Made by a program: the position numbers and the translations under genes
Notes under the pieces: generated by a model
What the model saw: the letters and a program-made list of their open reading frames with translations, nothing else
Database searches by the model: none
Told to the model about the DNA's origin: nothing
Source of the DNA: JAFGSZ01 sp964492185
Lineage (GTDB): Bacteria > Bacteroidota > Bacteroidia > Bacteroidales > UBA10428
Assembly: GCA_964492185.1 (NCBI GenBank)
Contig: CAZBJH010000025.1
Coordinates: 1 to 31,095 of the forward strand
Direction of reading: 5' to 3'
Length of the DNA stretch: 31,095 nt
Part shown: positions 22,298 to 30,951 of the stretch, piece after piece
Position numbering within the stretch: position 1 is the stretch's first letter
Layout of the letters: each line of letters opens with the position of its first letter

Positions 22298-24655
22298 ATG
22301 TTAAAAAACTATTTCAAGATCATTATTCGTAACATCCGGCGTTTTCCGGTGTATTCAATGCTAAATATCAGTGGATTGGCCATCGGCATGGCCTGTACTT
22401 TTTTAATCCTGTTATGGGTTAGGGATGAGATCAGCTACGACCGGCATTTTGAGCATGCCGGTGAGCTGTACCGCGTGCTGGAGATCCAGTACTACGCCGG
22501 CGGAGAGATATTTCCGGTAGCCGTTACGCCGAGTGCCCTGGCACCGGCATTGAAGGAAGAATTTCCTGAAATTATCAGGTCCTCCCGCTACAACAGGGCC
22601 TGGTGGATGGTGCAGAAGAATGATGAATACATCATTGAGCAATGTAATGCTGTGGATCCGGATTTTCTGTCAATGTTCTCCATTGAGCTGACCAGGGGAA
22701 ACGACAGCACGGCGCTAACCGGTCCGCATTCCGCCGTGATCACCGAAGAAATGGCCCGGAAGTATTTCGGTGATGAGGATCCCATCGGCAAAACCCTGAG
22801 AGTGAATAAACAAGATTTTCTGACTGTTACCGGTACCTTCAAAAAATTACCACCCAATACACACCTCGATTTCAACATCCTCGTCCCCTTTATTTATCTG
22901 GGCGAAATGGGACACGATATAAATAATTGGGGCAGCAATTCTTACTATACCTATGTTCAGCTTTCTGAGACCGCGAATCCGAAGCATGTGGATGAAAAGA
23001 TCATAGATCTAATTAAAAAAAATAACGAACATTCCGTAACGGAAATCTTCCTGCAGGCCCTACCAAATATCCATCTATACTCCGCTGGAAAATATACCGC
23101 CGATATAGGCGGGCATGGTGACATTGCCAATGTACGGATTTTCACTCTTGTGGCGGTATTTATCCTTGTGATCGCCTGCGTTAATTTCATGAACCTGTCC
23201 ACGGCCCAGTCGGCCCGCCGGGCCCGGGAGATCGGTATGCGCAAGGTGGCCGGTGCTGGAAAACGCGGGCTGGTCTTCCAGTTCCTCGGAGAATCGGTCT
23301 TTATTGCCTTTGTGGCACACATCATTGCCATGATCCTGGTGGAGATCCTCCTGCCGACTTTTAACCAGCTTTCAGGCAAACAGCTGGGCATACAATATGG
23401 CCATCCCGGTCTTTATGCCGGACTCCTGACCCTGGTCCTGACCACGGGACTGCTGGCAGGGAGCTATCCGGCCTTCTTCCTGTCCTCGTTCAGACCGGTA
23501 AACGTGTTGAAAGGTGCCGTTACGAAAGTTCCGGGAAACAGCGGTTTTCGCAGGGCGCTCGTAATCGGACAGTTTACCCTGTCCCTGTTTCTCATAATCA
23601 GCACGCTGGTTATTGGCAGTCAGCTCGATTACATGCGTAACAAAAAGCTGGGGCTGGACAAGGACAACATCGGGTATTTTTATTTCGGCGGCCCGATCAA
23701 ACAAAAGCGAAACACGGTAAGAAATGAATTACTGAAAGATCCGAACATTATTCATGCCTCGGCATCAAACCAGCTGCCGACCTACATCGGGAATTCGACA
23801 GGCGGCTGGTCGTGGGAAGGAAAAGACCCGGAGGAAGATGTGCTGTTTCATATGGTCAGCGTGGATCAGGATTATGATGATGTCTTCAGGCTTCAGATAG
23901 ACACAGGGCGTTTCTTCTCCAGGGAACATCCTTCCGATTCCATGGGAGTGGTGATCAATGAGCGGTCGGCAGCCATCATAGGATTTGATGACCCCATCGG
24001 CAAATTTCTCAGCATCGGGGATATTAAATTGACCATCATCGGTGTGGTCAGGGACTTTCATTTCAAATCGGTGCATACGAAGATCGAACCGCTTATTATG
24101 TTCATGGATCCTCGCAACTACAATATCTTTTATCTCCGGCTTGATCCGGGGAATGTGCAGGATGCGACCGAATCGGTCCAAAAGACGTTTAAAGCCTTTG
24201 ATCCCGACGCCCCCTTTTCCTTTAATTTTCTGGATAAGGATTACGAGAACCTCTACCGGACAGAGATACGGATGGGAAAGATCTTCAATGCTTTTTCCAT
24301 CCTGGCAATTCTGATCTCCTGCCTGGGGCTGCTGGGGTTGTCTTCCTTCATGGCCGAACGAAAAACCAGGGAGATCGGTGTACGAAAAGCCAACGGGGCA
24401 AAAAGCCGGAATGTGTTCCTGATGATGTCAAAGGAATTCATTCTCTGGGTATGCATTTCCTTTTTGATAGCTGCACCCCTGGCCTGGGTCACTATGCACC
24501 GGTGGCTTCTGAATTTTGCCTACCGCACCGGGATCGATCTATGGATATTCGGGGCGGCTGGCATTGCAGGACTGCTGATCGCCCTGCTGACCGTGAGCTG
24601 GCATACCTGGCGGACAGCCCGCCGGAATCCGGTGTTAAGTTTGCGATATGAATAG
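22298..24655 (+). CDS. FtsX/MacB-type ABC transporter permease
   Basis: The 785-residue protein has the two-module architecture common in Bacteroidota: an N-terminal helix (about 18-40), a large periplasmic MacB_PCD-type domain (about 60-270), three FtsX helices near 283-400, a single helix near 430, a second periplasmic domain, then three C-terminal helices (about 670-780) ending RRNPVLSLRYE. The motifs REIGMRKVAGA and REIGVRKANGA after the first FtsX helix of each module are typical coupling segments. No ATPase subunit is adjacent, so a shared MacB/LolD-like ATPase is assumed. Such permeases move substrates or mechanical signals across the envelope (drug, lipoprotein or peptide roles). The sigma-54 promoter and divergent NtrC/NtrB genes suggest stress-induced control. 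A terminator follows at 24788. Confidence 0.88.
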   Translation: MLKNYFKIIIRNIRRFPVYSMLNISGLAIGMACTFLILLWVRDEISYDRHFEHAGELYRVLEIQYYAGGEIFPVAVTPSALAPALKEEFPEIIRSSRYNRAWWMVQKNDEYIIEQCNAVDPDFLSMFSIELTRGNDSTALTGPHSAVITEEMARKYFGDEDPIGKTLRVNKQDFLTVTGTFKKLPPNTHLDFNILVPFIYLGEMGHDINNWGSNSYYTYVQLSETANPKHVDEKIIDLIKKNNEHSVTEIFLQALPNIHLYSAGKYTADIGGHGDIANVRIFTLVAVFILVIACVNFMNLSTAQSARRAREIGMRKVAGAGKRGLVFQFLGESVFIAFVAHIIAMILVEILLPTFNQLSGKQLGIQYGHPGLYAGLLTLVLTTGLLAGSYPAFFLSSFRPVNVLKGAVTKVPGNSGFRRALVIGQFTLSLFLIISTLVIGSQLDYMRNKKLGLDKDNIGYFYFGGPIKQKRNTVRNELLKDPNIIHASASNQLPTYIGNSTGGWSWEGKDPEEDVLFHMVSVDQDYDDVFRLQIDTGRFFSREHPSDSMGVVINERSAAIIGFDDPIGKFLSIGDIKLTIIGVVRDFHFKSVHTKIEPLIMFMDPRNYNIFYLRLDPGNVQDATESVQKTFKAFDPDAPFSFNFLDKDYENLYRTEIRMGKIFNAFSILAILISCLGLLGLSSFMAERKTREIGVRKANGAKSRNVFLMMSKEFILWVCISFLIAAPLAWVTMHRWLLNFAYRTGIDLWIFGAAGIAGLLIALLTVSWHTWRTARRNPVLSLRYE

Positions 24656-24757
24656 CAAATTGGTCTGCCATTCACAATTACCTGGATACTTTCATTGACC
24701 CTTGGGGCATAAGACGGTAGATGAAAAATGCAGGTTATTACTTAAATACCCTACAGG

Positions 24758-24781
24758 ATCGTTTTTACCCCCAAAAACGAT
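24758..24781. repeat. Perfect hairpin ATCGTTTTT/AAAAACGAT
   Basis: A 9-bp perfect stem with a six-base C-rich loop, 103 bp after the permease stop and just before the better terminator at 24788. Its role is unknown; it may protect the mRNA end or contribute to termination. Confidence 0.45.
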
Positions 24782-24787
24782 ACACTA

Positions 24788-24810
24788 AGGTCATGAAATG
24801 ACCTGTTTTT
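24788..24810 (+). terminator. Rho-independent terminator of permease gene
   Basis: AGGTCAT, GAA loop, ATGACCT, then GTTTTT. Confidence 0.8.
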
Positions 24811-24851
24811 AGAATTATTATTTTGATATTTAACAATTGGCCCCCGAAAGG

Positions 24852-24878
24852 GCTCTTATTCCTATTTAAGAGCCCGGT
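24852..24878. terminator. GC-rich hairpin, possible minus-strand terminator
   Basis: GGGCTCTTA and TAAGAGCCC pair perfectly around an AT loop. It lies about 65 bp beyond the DUF3795 stop, but no clean T run is present on either strand, so the assignment is tentative. Confidence 0.4.
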
Positions 24879-24941
24879 ATGCCCCGGATTTGATGCAATA
24901 TCCAAATCTGATAATTTGCCGGCTGACCGGATTTACGCGTT

Positions 24942-25349
24942 TTATAATTTTTCGGTATGACATTGTAAACATACATCCCTGTGAACACATAATCCTGAGC
25001 CACAGACTTCGCATGTCCATCTTTTTTCCTCATTCCTTAAAAAATCCTCCAGGCCTTCTTTCTTAATAAACTCCAGGTTTTCAATCATGCTCATCCCGTA
25101 TTTGGTGCGGTATCTTTTATCCAGGCTTTTTAACCGGGTGCAGGGATACTTCTCACAATCAAAACAGAATCCTGATGCGGTTCCGGCCAATAACTCACAA
25201 TTTGCGATAATGCAGCTTCTGCAATGTTTTGGTTTGTTTTTGTCATCCTTTCTAAAACAGCCTCCACATGGATTTTTTTCTCTCAGATGTCCTATACAAA
25301 TCCCACAATTCATGCCACACGGAGCAATCAATCCCTGATATTTCAACAT
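24942..25349 (-). CDS. DUF3795 cysteine-rich protein
   Basis: The 135-residue protein matches the DUF3795 pattern: it starts LIAPCGMNCGICIGHLR, followed by CGGCFR, HCRSCIIANC, FCFDCEKYPCTRLKSLDKRY and CEVCGSGLCVHRDVCLQC. The 16 or so cysteines in pairs suggest two or more zinc or Fe-S sites. No enzymatic function is established for the family. It sits 24 bp downstream of a small NUMOD1-like gene on the same strand, so the two may be co-transcribed. Confidence 0.85.
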   Translation of the reverse strand: MLKYQGLIAPCGMNCGICIGHLREKNPCGGCFRKDDKNKPKHCRSCIIANCELLAGTASGFCFDCEKYPCTRLKSLDKRYRTKYGMSMIENLEFIKKEGLEDFLRNEEKRWTCEVCGSGLCVHRDVCLQCHTEKL

Positions 25350-25372
25350 TGCTAAGAATTATCAAAAAAATA

Positions 25373-25639
25373 CTAATGTTTGTCGGCTATTTGTTCCAAG
25401 GCTTTGTTGTAATGATCCTTATACATAAGGTAGTGTTCCTTGTTCTCAAATTCCCAATAAATGTTTCCGGCCTTATATAGTTTTCTTATACACGCTTCGA
25501 AGATAAGGGTGTAATTAACACCTGTAAGTCTTTCTGCCTCAATTATTGAGTTGAAACGAATACTGCGGTTAGCAAAATGTGCAATGACCGGCAGGTGAAA
25601 CCTTTTCCGGGAGCGTTTCTGATATGTTACATTGTTCAT
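25373..25639 (-). CDS. Small NUMOD1-like DNA-binding protein
   Basis: The 88-residue protein contains IRFNSIIEAERLTGVNYTLIFEACIRK followed by AGNIYWEFENKEHY. This is the NUMOD1 helix-turn-helix pattern (Sxx-EAxxxTGVxxxxI … G--W-) found next to homing-endonuclease nuclease domains. No nuclease domain is present, so it is either a stand-alone DNA-binding protein or a relic. The N-terminus is very basic (YQKRSRKRFH). Confidence 0.55.
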   Translation of the reverse strand: MNNVTYQKRSRKRFHLPVIAHFANRSIRFNSIIEAERLTGVNYTLIFEACIRKLYKAGNIYWEFENKEHYLMYKDHYNKALEQIADKH

Positions 25640-25681
25640 GTTGTTTTGAATTGTCAGATTAACATTTCAATACATTATCTA

Positions 25682-25894
25682 CCCTGTATTATTCATGCGT
25701 CAAGTTTGGGGCAGATGCAAGGCGTCGGAAGCTGAAGCTGTAGTAACCTACCGCGAAGCTTTCGCAACGAAGCAGATGCCCTGAAATTGGCGCACTTTGT
25801 AAAAATGAATGAAAAATAAATTTCACGGTTCTAATTTATTATTTTAATGTTCTTCAACATATTACATAATTCTCATTCATTTTTATGAATAATG
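25682..25894 (-). repeat. Repeat family E, copy 2 (inverted)
   Basis: Reverse complement of 6746-6952 with few differences. It starts CCTGTATTATTCATGCGTC and ends TTTTTATGAATAATGC. Downstream to 26240 the DNA is AT-rich with no gene I can support. Confidence 0.85.
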
Positions 25895-26239
25895 CAGGAT
25901 ACCATAAAGATAACGTAATATTGTTGTTCAGGTTGCATTCCGGTTCATTTTTTATTCACACCACACGTGAAAAGCTTATTTTATGCCGGATTTATTCTAT
26001 AAAAAGTTAAAAATTACTTTTATTTTACTTATATTGGTAAAAAACAAAAGTCATCAGAAAGTGTTAATATATTAAGGGGGGAGTATTAATTATAAGAAAA
26101 TCAGCCTTATCAGAACATTTTTCAGATTATTCCGGTGAAATAAGATCCTGGAGTGCATAGAACGGTGATTTTGTGATGGTAACAGGTGAAAAACAACCCA
26201 GGGGATGTAAAGAAGTATTTCTGTTTTAAATGTTTAGCA

Positions 26240-26310
26240 TGTATTATTCATGGCTCAGGTTTAGGGCAGATACAGGTCGTTGAAAGCTGAAGCACGAATA
26301 ATACAGGTTA
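26240..26310 (+). repeat. Repeat family E, internally deleted copy
   Basis: Bounded by TGTATTATTCATG and CGAATAATACAGG, the termini of family E, with only about 45 bp between, including GGGCAGATACAGGTCG and GAAAGCTGAAGC, which match the full copies in part. Confidence 0.65.
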
Positions 26311-26345
26311 TAAACAATGTTATTCATATAATGAATTAATTTAGG

Positions 26346-27482
26346 ATGAAAGTTTCACTGGAGAAAATATACCTGAAAAATGCTGGTTTTCTGTCGCTGA
26401 AAGATCCTGTTGGTAGTGGTAATGTTAGCTGGAATTGCCCTGTACTTATTGATTTAATAAAATATTGGGATAACCTGCCTGGCCAGATACCGCTATATTC
26501 TTCTGTTAGTTTCGGACTGGATAAATCGTATGCACGTACTACTCTCAATTACAGCTATTTTTCACCAAAATCGAGAAATCCGGATTATCAATACTTTTTT
26601 GAAGGCAGGGGGCATGCCGGTTTTTCAGAGAGGATCAGCCTTTATTTAGCATTACTGAGCCGTTATTTTCCTTTCCTTCAGCAGCTTGATCTGATAATAC
26701 ACTCGTCCGATTCCTTTCCTTATTTGTCAGGTATTTCCTCCTCTGCATCAGCTATCGGGGGACTGGCATTAGCTGTTTGCAGTCTGGAAAAAAGTTTTTT
26801 TAATAACCTGAAGACGGATTCGGATTTTTTCCGTAAGGCGTCATTTATGGCCAGGCTTGGTTCAGGAAGTGCCTCACCTTCAGTTGTTCCGGGATTCGAA
26901 GTTTGGGGTGCCACAGATTTGGTACCGGGTTCTTCAAATGAAGCTGCTATATCGGTTAATGACGGGATACATCCCGTTTTTCATACATATAACGATTGTA
27001 TATTGATAATTTCTTCGAAAGAGAAAAAGATATCCGGTTCAGAAAGACATGATCTTATGAATGGTCATATTTTTCGTATTGCCAGAAATAAGCAGGTACT
27101 TAAACATTTCAATCTCTTATGGAAATCTTTACAATCGGGAGATGAAAGACTGTTTGGTGATGTTGTTGAAGCCGAAGCGATGAGCCTTCATGCTTTAATG
27201 ATGACCTCAAAAAAAAGATATTTGCTTATGCATCCCAATACTATTGCAGCTATCAATAAAATAGTACAGTTTCGTAAGAACCATGATGTTAATATTGCTT
27301 TTACACTTGATACAGGAGCCAATGTTCATGTTCTGTATTCACTTGTGAATAAGCGCAGAGCGGAACACTTTATAAAAACCGAACTGGCACCATTATGTGA
27401 AGATGGCAGGTATATTTTTGATAAGGCGGGGAAGGGACCTTATGAGATCCGGAACGCTATTGGTGAAACTAATACAGTTTAG
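26346..27482 (+). CDS. mvaD: Diphosphomevalonate decarboxylase
   Basis: The 378-residue GHMP-family protein has the decarboxylase-specific motifs: NVSWNCPVLIDLIKYWDN (26-43), SGISSSASAIGGLA (128-141, phosphate loop), ARLGSGSASPS (169-179), HALMMTSKKRY (282-292) and FTLDTGANVH (319-328) with the catalytic Asp322. It turns mevalonate-5-diphosphate into isopentenyl diphosphate, the last step of the mevalonate pathway, using ATP. No other mevalonate gene lies in the window. The ATG at 26346 fits the family N-terminus. Other decarboxylase-like kinases (for example mevalonate-3-kinase) are less likely because of the conserved Asp. It is convergent with the phosphofructokinase gene, with a MITE between the two ends. 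Confidence 0.85.
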   Translation: MKVSLEKIYLKNAGFLSLKDPVGSGNVSWNCPVLIDLIKYWDNLPGQIPLYSSVSFGLDKSYARTTLNYSYFSPKSRNPDYQYFFEGRGHAGFSERISLYLALLSRYFPFLQQLDLIIHSSDSFPYLSGISSSASAIGGLALAVCSLEKSFFNNLKTDSDFFRKASFMARLGSGSASPSVVPGFEVWGATDLVPGSSNEAAISVNDGIHPVFHTYNDCILIISSKEKKISGSERHDLMNGHIFRIARNKQVLKHFNLLWKSLQSGDERLFGDVVEAEAMSLHALMMTSKKRYLLMHPNTIAAINKIVQFRKNHDVNIAFTLDTGANVHVLYSLVNKRRAEHFIKTELAPLCEDGRYIFDKAGKGPYEIRNAIGETNTV

Positions 27483-27525
27483 TGCTGATATCTCATTGCT
27501 GTAAAGGTTAGTTTTTGTCTTAACT

Positions 27526-27668
27526 AGTGTTTGTCAATAAACTCTTAGTGTTTGTTCAGAATTTTCGAGATCAAGGCGCGCAAAAATTTTAAACCGCGGT
27601 ATACTAAGGTATTCGAGGATTTAAAATTTTGGCAGCAACGCAGATATCGGACATTATGGACAGACACT
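27526..27668 (+). mobile_element. MITE-like element A, copy A3
   Basis: The 143-bp copy starts AGTGTTTGTCAATAAACTC and ends GGACATTATGGACAGACACT, with AACT as a direct repeat on both sides. A perfect internal dyad AAAATTTTAAA/TTTAAAATTTT surrounds a GC-rich loop. Its last two bases form part of the stop codon of the phosphofructokinase gene. Confidence 0.78.
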
Positions 27669-28992
27669 AACTATTATTTTTCAGGCTGGCAGGTTGTCCC
27701 GTGGTTTCAAGTACATTCGACCATAATTCGCCATCCGGGGAAATAACTTTTCGATCTTTAACAGTGACAGGAACGGGCAGTATTGTAAACTGTGAGTTCC
27801 AATATCCAACAACAAAATCTGTGCGTCCTGCCATTACTGCATGAACGGCGTTCTGAGCAAGGAGGTTGCAAAAAAGACTATCATTTGCATTTGCTGCAGC
27901 ACTGCGAATAATATAACTCGGGTCAATATATTTTAATGTGAAAGGAAAATTTTGTTTTGTAAACTCTTTTTCGATTTTCTTTTTTAATAATAATCCGATG
28001 TCACCATATTTGATATTTCCCGAAGGATCGCTTTTCTTTTTGATCTTTTCAAAAAGATGTTGCCCGGCTCCTTCGGTAACAACGATAAGCGCGTGATACC
28101 TATTTTCCAGCCTGTTACGCAAGACCTGCAAAAATCCTGCAGGCCCGTGCAAATCGAAATCCAATTCAGGGATTATAACAAAATTCACTTCCTGAACTGC
28201 CAGCGCGGCGTTTGCAGCTATAAAACCCGAATCACGACCCATCAATTTAACAAGGGCTATCCCGTTAAAGGCCCCTTTTGCTTCGTTGTGTGCACCTCTG
28301 AGTATATCATTTGCTATGGTAAATGCGGTTTCAAAACCAAAGGATTTCTCAATCAGGCTAATATCGTTGTCAATTGTTTTAGGGATTCCTGCTACGGCTA
28401 TTTTTAAGTTCCTTTGCCGTACCTCTTCGGATATGGCATGAGCACCTTTTAATGTACCGTCACCACCTATTGTAAATAAAATATTGATATCCATACGTTC
28501 CAGTGAATCAACAATTTCGCCAATATCCTGATGCCCGCGTGACGAACCAAGAATTGATCCTCCGAACATATGGATGTTTTCAACAAATTCCGGAGTCAGG
28601 TCCAGTATCTCGTGGCGGTATTCAGGGATGAATCCCTCATAGCCGTATTTAATACCAATAATCCGCTTCACGCCGTATCTGTCGCGAAGCTGGAAAACAA
28701 GACCCCGGATAACATTGTTTAGTCCGGGGCTAAGTCCGCCGCAGGTTACAATAGCTGCTTTAACTTTGGAAGGATCAAAAAATATATATTCTTTCGGACC
28801 GGCCTTTTCAAATGACACCGGTTTAATGCCTTTTTCAAGGCATTCATTAAAATTGTTCAGAGAAGTGTCTTTGATGATACGTTCGTCATCCTTTATATAA
28901 TTAAAAATACCGTCACCTACTTTTTTTGATAAATTTAAAGGTGACGATACTGTGCATTTACCTAACTTTCTGACATCATATTCTTCATGCAT
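27667..28992 (-). CDS. pfkA: ATP-dependent 6-phosphofructokinase
   Basis: The 441-residue protein is the long PFK form with about 75 extra N-terminal residues. Motifs: GGLSPGLNN (85-93), GSILGSSRG (145-153), GGDGT (176-180, where Gly rather than Asp at position 179 points to ATP, not pyrophosphate), PKTIDND (204-210) with catalytic Asp208, and MGRDSGF (251-257). It phosphorylates fructose-6-phosphate in glycolysis. The stop codon sits at the junction with MITE A3, so a few final residues (…SLKNNS) may derive from the pre-insertion flank. It lies 31 bp downstream of the glycosyltransferase gene on the same strand and may be co-transcribed with it. Confidence 0.9.
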   Translation of the reverse strand: MHEEYDVRKLGKCTVSSPLNLSKKVGDGIFNYIKDDERIIKDTSLNNFNECLEKGIKPVSFEKAGPKEYIFFDPSKVKAAIVTCGGLSPGLNNVIRGLVFQLRDRYGVKRIIGIKYGYEGFIPEYRHEILDLTPEFVENIHMFGGSILGSSRGHQDIGEIVDSLERMDINILFTIGGDGTLKGAHAISEEVRQRNLKIAVAGIPKTIDNDISLIEKSFGFETAFTIANDILRGAHNEAKGAFNGIALVKLMGRDSGFIAANAALAVQEVNFVIIPELDFDLHGPAGFLQVLRNRLENRYHALIVVTEGAGQHLFEKIKKKSDPSGNIKYGDIGLLLKKKIEKEFTKQNFPFTLKYIDPSYIIRSAAANANDSLFCNLLAQNAVHAVMAGRTDFVVGYWNSQFTILPVPVTVKDRKVISPDGELWSNVLETTGQPASLKNNS

Positions 28993-29023
28993 ATTGATTT
29001 TGTTTTTAATTTGTTCCGCGCTT

Positions 29024-30103
29024 TTATACCAAAATATCCCTGTACTTATCCGAGATTACTTCCCATCTGTAATATAAAAGGGCATAGTGTTGTAATTGTT
29101 CTGCCGATGCATAAAAAAGCTTTTTATCATCTTCAATTATTATTTTTTTTAAATCGCTTACGGTTTTAAAATAGATTGCTTTATTGTTAGTTGTATGCCG
29201 GTTAAAGCAGTTGTTAAAACAAATTACAGGCAATCCCAGATACATTGCTTCTACAAGTGAGGGATTGGTTCCCCCGCATGCATGCGCATGAATATATACA
29301 TAGCAACCGGATCTGATATAATCGAGTTTTTCCTGTTGAAATACCGGCTCAATCATATGAATGTTGTTGATGCCTTTATATTGCTTTCTTAGTTTTTTAC
29401 CTGTTGATGTTTGTTTCCAGTTACCGATAAAAACAAGATGTTTATGTTTTAAGTGTCTGAATGTTTCCAGGATCAATGCCGGTTGGTTTTCCGGTTCGAC
29501 ACGTTGCATGCATAAGTAATAATTATTTTCGGGCAATTTAAATTCAGGCGGGACCTGCGTGGCTGTATCCGAAAGTGTATGATCACCGCCATAAGCTATA
29601 AGAACGGTTTTATACCTGTATTTTTCCGTGACGGAGGAAAGTATTACCGGGTTATCGGCAATTATCCTGTATGCATGACGGCATGCACTTTTTTCCAATT
29701 GCCTTAGGATCCGTTTTGCCAAAGAACCCCATTTTTCTCTTGTCCATTCAAGGCCATCTGTATGGACAATGACCGGTTTGTTTTTAAACAGGTACCGTAA
29801 AGGTAAAAACATAGCGCCTGATATACCCAATATAAGAATGCTATTAGCAGTAAATAAGGCATGTATAAAAGTGTACAGATCATATAAAATACTTATTGCC
29901 CCGTTGGCCGGCAATGGGACATAACGTAAGCGTATATTATTCAGGTATTTACGGCGCTCATGCTTGCTATAGACCGGCCGGCTGCAATAAACCGTTATTT
30001 TAAAATCATACTGAAGGTATTCAGCCAGGTTGTGTGCAAGGGTTTCAAACCCTCCGTAGCGTGCAGGAATGCCTACCGTACCGGTAATTGCCAGTTTTTT
30101 CAC
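29024..30103 (-). CDS. GT4-type glycosyltransferase (DUF1972 N-terminus)
   Basis: The 359-residue protein begins LAITGTVGIPARYGGFETLA, the DUF1972/rhamnosyltransferase-like acceptor domain, and has the GT-B donor domain with YYLCMQRVEPENQ, FIGNW and GGTNPSLVEAMYLGLPVI, where the Glu binds the nucleotide sugar. Proteins of this kind add rhamnose or another hexose during assembly of surface polysaccharide. No other polysaccharide gene is nearby, so the glycan is unknown. No membrane helices were noted apart from a hydrophobic stretch around 85-105 (ILILGISGAMFLPL), which is part of the fold. Confidence 0.88.
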   Translation of the reverse strand: MKKLAITGTVGIPARYGGFETLAHNLAEYLQYDFKITVYCSRPVYSKHERRKYLNNIRLRYVPLPANGAISILYDLYTFIHALFTANSILILGISGAMFLPLRYLFKNKPVIVHTDGLEWTREKWGSLAKRILRQLEKSACRHAYRIIADNPVILSSVTEKYRYKTVLIAYGGDHTLSDTATQVPPEFKLPENNYYLCMQRVEPENQPALILETFRHLKHKHLVFIGNWKQTSTGKKLRKQYKGINNIHMIEPVFQQEKLDYIRSGCYVYIHAHACGGTNPSLVEAMYLGLPVICFNNCFNRHTTNNKAIYFKTVSDLKKIIIEDDKKLFYASAEQLQHYALLYYRWEVISDKYRDILV

Positions 30104-30206
30104 ACCTGTAAATATTTAAATTAAGTCTTTTTTCATCAGACACTAAGTATACCTTGTTACGGGATCAAAATACTTCATATTACCCTAACAAAAAAATATC
30201 ATTGCT

Positions 30207-30214
30207 TATATTTG
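30207..30214 (+). promoter_or_regulatory. -7 box of groES-like gene
   Basis: TATATTTG, an exact TAnnTTTG match, 21 bp upstream of ATG 30236. The 5' leader would be about 16 nt. Confidence 0.6.
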
Positions 30215-30235
30215 CAAACGGTAAAACGAACAGAT

Positions 30236-30619
30236 ATGGTATTAGAGATAGGAGAACAAAGTCTTGATAAGTTTATTATGGTGGGAGACAGGGTACTGAT
30301 CCAGCCAAAGGCGCCGAATGAACGAAGCAGGTCAGGTTTGTATCTTCCGCCAAATGTACAGGAAAAAGAGAGCATGCAGGCCGGATATGTGCTGAAAGTC
30401 GGGCCTGGTTACCCGGTGCCTGCAATTAATGAAGCAGATGAACCATGGAAGGATAAAAGTGATGAAGTTAAATATGTTCCGCTTCAGCCCAAAGAAGGGG
30501 ACCTGGCAATTTATATGCAGAAAAGCGGTTTTGAGATCGAGTTCAATAAGCAAAAATATATTATTATCCCACATTCTGCCATACTAATGCTTATCAGGGA
30601 CGACAGCCTGTTTGAATGA
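30236..30619 (+). CDS. GroES-like (Cpn10-family) co-chaperone
   Basis: The 127-residue protein contains the Cpn10 core VGDRVLIQPKAPNERSRSGLYLPP, a mobile-loop-like segment, GYVLKVGPG and a C-terminal strand IIIPHSAILMLIR. It is longer than the 95-residue GroES because of an insertion (YPVPAINEADEPWKDKSDEV) between the core strands, and no groEL is adjacent, so it is a divergent paralogue rather than the housekeeping partner. ATG 30236 was preferred over an upstream TTG inside the promoter box. A possible hairpin (GGATTAA…TTAATCC) follows the stop. Confidence 0.75.
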   Translation: MVLEIGEQSLDKFIMVGDRVLIQPKAPNERSRSGLYLPPNVQEKESMQAGYVLKVGPGYPVPAINEADEPWKDKSDEVKYVPLQPKEGDLAIYMQKSGFEIEFNKQKYIIIPHSAILMLIRDDSLFE

Positions 30620-30623
30620 TAAT

Positions 30624-30660
30624 CCGGATTAAGCCAGGGTAGGTATACCCGATTAATCCC
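30624..30660. terminator. Hairpin after groES-like gene
   Basis: GGATTAA and TTAATCC, with inner GGTA and TACC, make a two-part stem; no T run follows, so termination is uncertain. Confidence 0.4.
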
Positions 30661-30678
30661 TATTGATATGCGGGTGTC

Positions 30679-30712
30679 AAAAAAAACACCTGTGAAATAT
30701 GATTCACAGGTG
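30679..30712 (-). terminator. Rho-independent terminator of tRNA-Arg
   Basis: On the minus strand CACCTGTGAA, six-base loop, TTCACAGGTG, then TTTTTTTT. It starts 15 bp after the tRNA end. Confidence 0.85.
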
Positions 30713-30726
30713 GTTGGTTGCATTTG

Positions 30727-30800
30727 TGAACTAGGGAGGATTCGAACCCCCAACCTTCTGATCCGTAGTCAGATGCTCTGTCCAGTTGAGCTACTAGTCC
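30727..30800 (-). tRNA. tRNA-Arg (anticodon ACG)
   Basis: Minus strand: acceptor GGACTAG pairs with CTAGTTC (one G-U), D-arm AGCTCAACTGGACAGAGC, anticodon arm TCTGA-CTACGGA-TCAGA with ACG at the loop centre, T-arm GGGGGTTCGAATCCTCC. The encoded 3' end lacks CCA. ACG would be read as ICG after deamination. It is followed by a strong terminator. Confidence 0.95.
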
Positions 30801-30951
30801 GTTGTTGGTGGACTGAAAAGAATAAGTATCATTAAATGCGATCCGTTTCGAGGTGCAAATATAGAAAATTTAGATAAAACACCTTATTTTGTAACGGTAA
30901 TGTATATAAAAAATCTTTAATAAGGCAGTATTTTTTCCGGTTATCGGCTAT

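Noticed and set aside
27667..28992. Pyrophosphate-dependent phosphofructokinase
   Set aside because: The donor-site motif is GGDGT, the ATP type, rather than GGDD.
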